Part shown: piece by piece, positions 5,453 to 7,225 of the stretch | Numbering within the stretch: position 1 is the stretch's first letter | Layout of the letters: each line of letters opens with the position of its first letter | NCBI GenBank assembly: GCA_900540045.1 | Contig: UQEF01000110.1 | Coordinates: 1-7,225 of the forward strand | Reading direction: 5' to 3' | Length of the DNA stretch: 7,225 bases | Source: an uncultured Eubacteriales bacterium | GTDB lineage: Bacteria > Bacillota > Clostridia > Christensenellales > Aristaeellaceae | Program-made: the position numbers and the translations under genes | The notes under the pieces: model-generated | The model's database searches: none | What the model was told of the DNA's origin: nothing | Seen by the model: the letters and a program-made list of their open reading frames with translations, nothing else

Positions 5453-7117
5453 ATGAAGAAGCTTCTGGCTCTACTGCTTGCCCTGCTTCTGCTTGTAGGC
5501 GGCTCGGCTTTCGCCGAGGAAACAGGGCTGACCAAGGACATTGTCGTGCTGTTTACCAGCGACGTGCATTGCGGCATCGACCAGGGATTCGGCTACGCCG
5601 GACTGGCCGCCGTGCGGGATACGATGGAAAAAAGCAGCCATGTACTGCTGGTGGACAATGGCGACGCTATCCAGGGAGAACCCATCGGCACCATGACCAC
5701 GGGCGAAGCCATCATCGGCCTGATGAACGACGTGGGCTACGACGTGGCCATCCCCGGCAACCATGAATTTGACTATGGCATGGACCGTTTCCTTGAACTG
5801 ACGGAAATGGCGGACTTTCCCTACATCAGCGCCAACTTCAACAAGGACGGCGAGCTGGTGTTCGATCCCTATGTGATCGAGGAAATTGAGGGCGTGAAGA
5901 TCGCATTCGTCGGCGTGACGACCCCCAAGACCATCACTTCCTCTACCCCCAAATACTTCCAGGATGACGAGGGCAACTTTATCTACGGCTTCATGCAGGA
6001 TGAGACGGGCGAAAAGCTCTACGCCGCCGTGCAGTCCGCCGTGGACGCGGCCATCGCCGAGGGCGCGGACTATGTCATCGCCATGGCCCACCTGGGCAAC
6101 GAGGCTACCTGCGCGCCCTACACCTATGCCGATGTAATTGCCAACACCACCGGCATCGACGCCTTCCTGGACGGCCACAGCCATGATACCGATCAGGTGG
6201 TCATGCAGAACAAGGACGGCGAGGACGTGCCGCGCTCGGGCTGCGGCACCAAGCTGGGCGGCATCGGTTACGCCCGCATCTCCGCCGCCGACGGCTCCAT
6301 CCAGACCGGCCTGTACACCTGGACCAACGATGTGTCCGTGCCCGCGCTGCTGGGAATCGAGAACGATATTACCACCGCCGTGGCCGAAGCCACCGAGACC
6401 CTCGACGAGAAGCTGGGCGAGGTCGTGGCCAAATCCGACGTGGAGCTGACCATTAACGACCCCGAAGCCGTGGATGAAAACGGTCAGCCCATCCGCATCA
6501 TCCGCAACGCCGAGACCAATCTGGGCGACCTGTGCGCCGACGCCTACCGCGATCAGGGCGATGCCGACGTGGCCTTCGTCAATGGCGGCGGCATCCGCGT
6601 CTCCATTCCCGCGGGCGATATCACGTTGGGCGATATCCTTCAGGTGCATCCCTTCGGCAACGCCCTGTGCGTGGTCGAGGCCACCGGCCAGCAGATACTT
6701 GATGCGCTGGAGTGGGGCGCCCGCAACGTGCCCGGCGAAAACGGCGGCTTCCTGCAGGTCTCCGGCCTGACTTATGAGATTCATACCTACATCGAGTCCT
6801 CCTGCACTGCTGACGAGAACGGCCTGTTCACTGGCGTGGACGGCGAATACCGCGTCAAGAACGTCAAGGTCGCCGGGGAGGACCTCGACCTGACCAAGAC
6901 CTATACCGTTGCCTCCCATAACTATATGCTCAAGGACGGCGGCGACGGCTTTACCATGTTCCAGGGCTGCAACCTGCTCCAGGACGAGGTCAAGCTGGAT
7001 AATCAGGTGCTCATCGACTACATTACCGGCACCCTGGAAGGTGTGGTGGGCGAGGCATATGCCAATCCCTACGGCGAAGGCCGCATTGTGGGGGTAGCCG
7101 AGGCTCCCGCCGAATAA
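5453..7117 (+). CDS. Secreted 5'-nucleotidase / metallophosphoesterase (UshA family)
   Basis: The product has 554 residues and two domains. Residues 1-21 are a Sec signal peptide (MKK, a leucine-rich core, then AFA before EE); no lipobox Cys is present. The N-terminal dimetal phosphoesterase domain (about 28-290) shows SDVH (Asp37, His39), NGDAIQG (Asp71), GNHE (102-105), AHLG (His213) and GHSH (241-244), all expected metal or catalytic residues. The C-terminal substrate-binding domain (about 320-550) shows RNAETNLGDL (351-360), NGGGIR (377-382), HPFGN (399-403) and GGDGF (496-500). The family hydrolyses nucleoside 5'-phosphates, and some members cleave UDP-sugars or cyclic nucleotides, usually to salvage nucleosides outside the cell. 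The protein stops soon after the second domain, with no LPxTG or C-terminal helix, so release or non-covalent wall association is likely. The start is set by AAAGGAGGG 9 bases upstream. Codons are strongly biased to GCC/GAC/GGC, more than in neighbours, suggesting high expression. Confidence 0.94.
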   Translation: MKKLLALLLALLLLVGGSAFAEETGLTKDIVVLFTSDVHCGIDQGFGYAGLAAVRDTMEKSSHVLLVDNGDAIQGEPIGTMTTGEAIIGLMNDVGYDVAIPGNHEFDYGMDRFLELTEMADFPYISANFNKDGELVFDPYVIEEIEGVKIAFVGVTTPKTITSSTPKYFQDDEGNFIYGFMQDETGEKLYAAVQSAVDAAIAEGADYVIAMAHLGNEATCAPYTYADVIANTTGIDAFLDGHSHDTDQVVMQNKDGEDVPRSGCGTKLGGIGYARISAADGSIQTGLYTWTNDVSVPALLGIENDITTAVAEATETLDEKLGEVVAKSDVELTINDPEAVDENGQPIRIIRNAETNLGDLCADAYRDQGDADVAFVNGGGIRVSIPAGDITLGDILQVHPFGNALCVVEATGQQILDALEWGARNVPGENGGFLQVSGLTYEIHTYIESSCTADENGLFTGVDGEYRVKNVKVAGEDLDLTKTYTVASHNYMLKDGGDGFTMFQGCNLLQDEVKLDNQVLIDYITGTLEGVVGEAYANPYGEGRIVGVAEAPAE

Positions 7118-7133
7118 TCGGTCGTTTTCTATC

Positions 7134-7171
7134 AAGCGCCCCCTCGAATCGTACGATTCGAGGGGGCGCTT
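7134..7171. terminator. Perfect 38-base palindrome after the nucleotidase gene
   Basis: The arms are 19 bases and exactly complementary. The left arm runs AAGCGCCCCCTCGAATCGT and the right arm is its reverse complement, so as RNA it forms a 17-pair stem with a GUAC loop. It begins 17 bases after the nucleotidase stop. No T-run follows on either strand beyond TT, so it is not a textbook intrinsic terminator. It could still end transcription, or protect the mRNA 3' end, in both directions. Confidence 0.6.
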
Positions 7172-7185
7172 CAGACCGCCGACAA

Positions 7186-7215
7186 AGGGGCTGCTTTCTT
7201 TGGGAAGCAGCCCCT
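7186..7215 (-). terminator. Second strong hairpin, possibly terminator of a gene to the right
   Basis: The arms AGGGGCTGCTT (7186-7196) and AAGCAGCCCCT (7205-7215) pair perfectly over 11 bases with an 8-base loop. On the - strand the stem ends in ...CCCCTTTG, a short T-run. On the + strand AAACGC follows instead. It therefore fits better as the terminator of a convergent - strand gene beyond the window, though no part of such a gene is visible. Confidence 0.4.
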
Positions 7216-7225
7216 AAACGCATAA

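Noticed and set aside
5471..7135. A - strand open frame of 554 codons exactly opposite the nucleotidase gene
   Set aside because: It is explained by strong GC-rich codon bias in the sense gene. The translation is Gly/His/Val-rich with no recognisable motif, no ribosome site stands out, and the sense strand has all family motifs.

Overview
The window looks like chromosomal DNA from a GC-rich member of the Clostridia (Bacillota). The evidence is the gene order site-2 protease - scpA - scpB, strong AGGAGG-type ribosome binding sites, sigma-A-like promoters (TTGCCA / TATAAT), and intrinsic terminators. A more precise placement, such as an Oscillospirales- or Christensenellales-like gut lineage, would be a guess. 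I see no phage, CRISPR or defence locus, and no tRNA or rRNA genes.

Layout. Bases 1-654 hold no intact gene. They begin with an intrinsic terminator (about 35-63) for a + strand gene lying left of the window. Next, on the - strand (about 96-459), is a badly decayed DDE transposase whose recognisable blocks lie in three different frames. A well-formed promoter follows (591-619). It drives a tightly coupled operon of three genes: an M50-type intramembrane metalloprotease (655-1452), ScpA (1452-2192) and ScpB (2179-2715), with gene overlaps of 1 and 14 bases. After an 86-base gap with its own candidate promoter comes a single-pass membrane-anchored coiled-coil protein of unknown function (2802-3536).

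On the - strand, a polytopic membrane protein resembling GT-C glycosyltransferases (3542-5260) converges on the coiled-coil gene, with only 5 bases between the two stop codons. A 192-base divergent intergenic region (5261-5452) contains a terminator-like hairpin and a clear extended -10 promoter. That promoter serves a secreted UshA-type 5'-nucleotidase / metallophosphoesterase (5453-7117). The window ends with two strong hairpins (7134-7171 and 7186-7215).

How the genes work together. ScpA and ScpB are the kleisin and the winged-helix partner of the bacterial SMC condensin, so the core operon concerns chromosome organisation and segregation. The co-transcribed protease is a common neighbour in Clostridia without a known mechanistic link. 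The coiled-coil protein, the GT-C-like protein and the exported nucleotidase all act at or outside the membrane and look like independent transcription units. The most noteworthy items are the frame-shattered transposase relic, the uncharacterised coiled-coil protein beside scpAB, and the abutting convergent gene pair with a possible antisense-catching terminator beyond it. I found no convincing undescribed multi-gene system.
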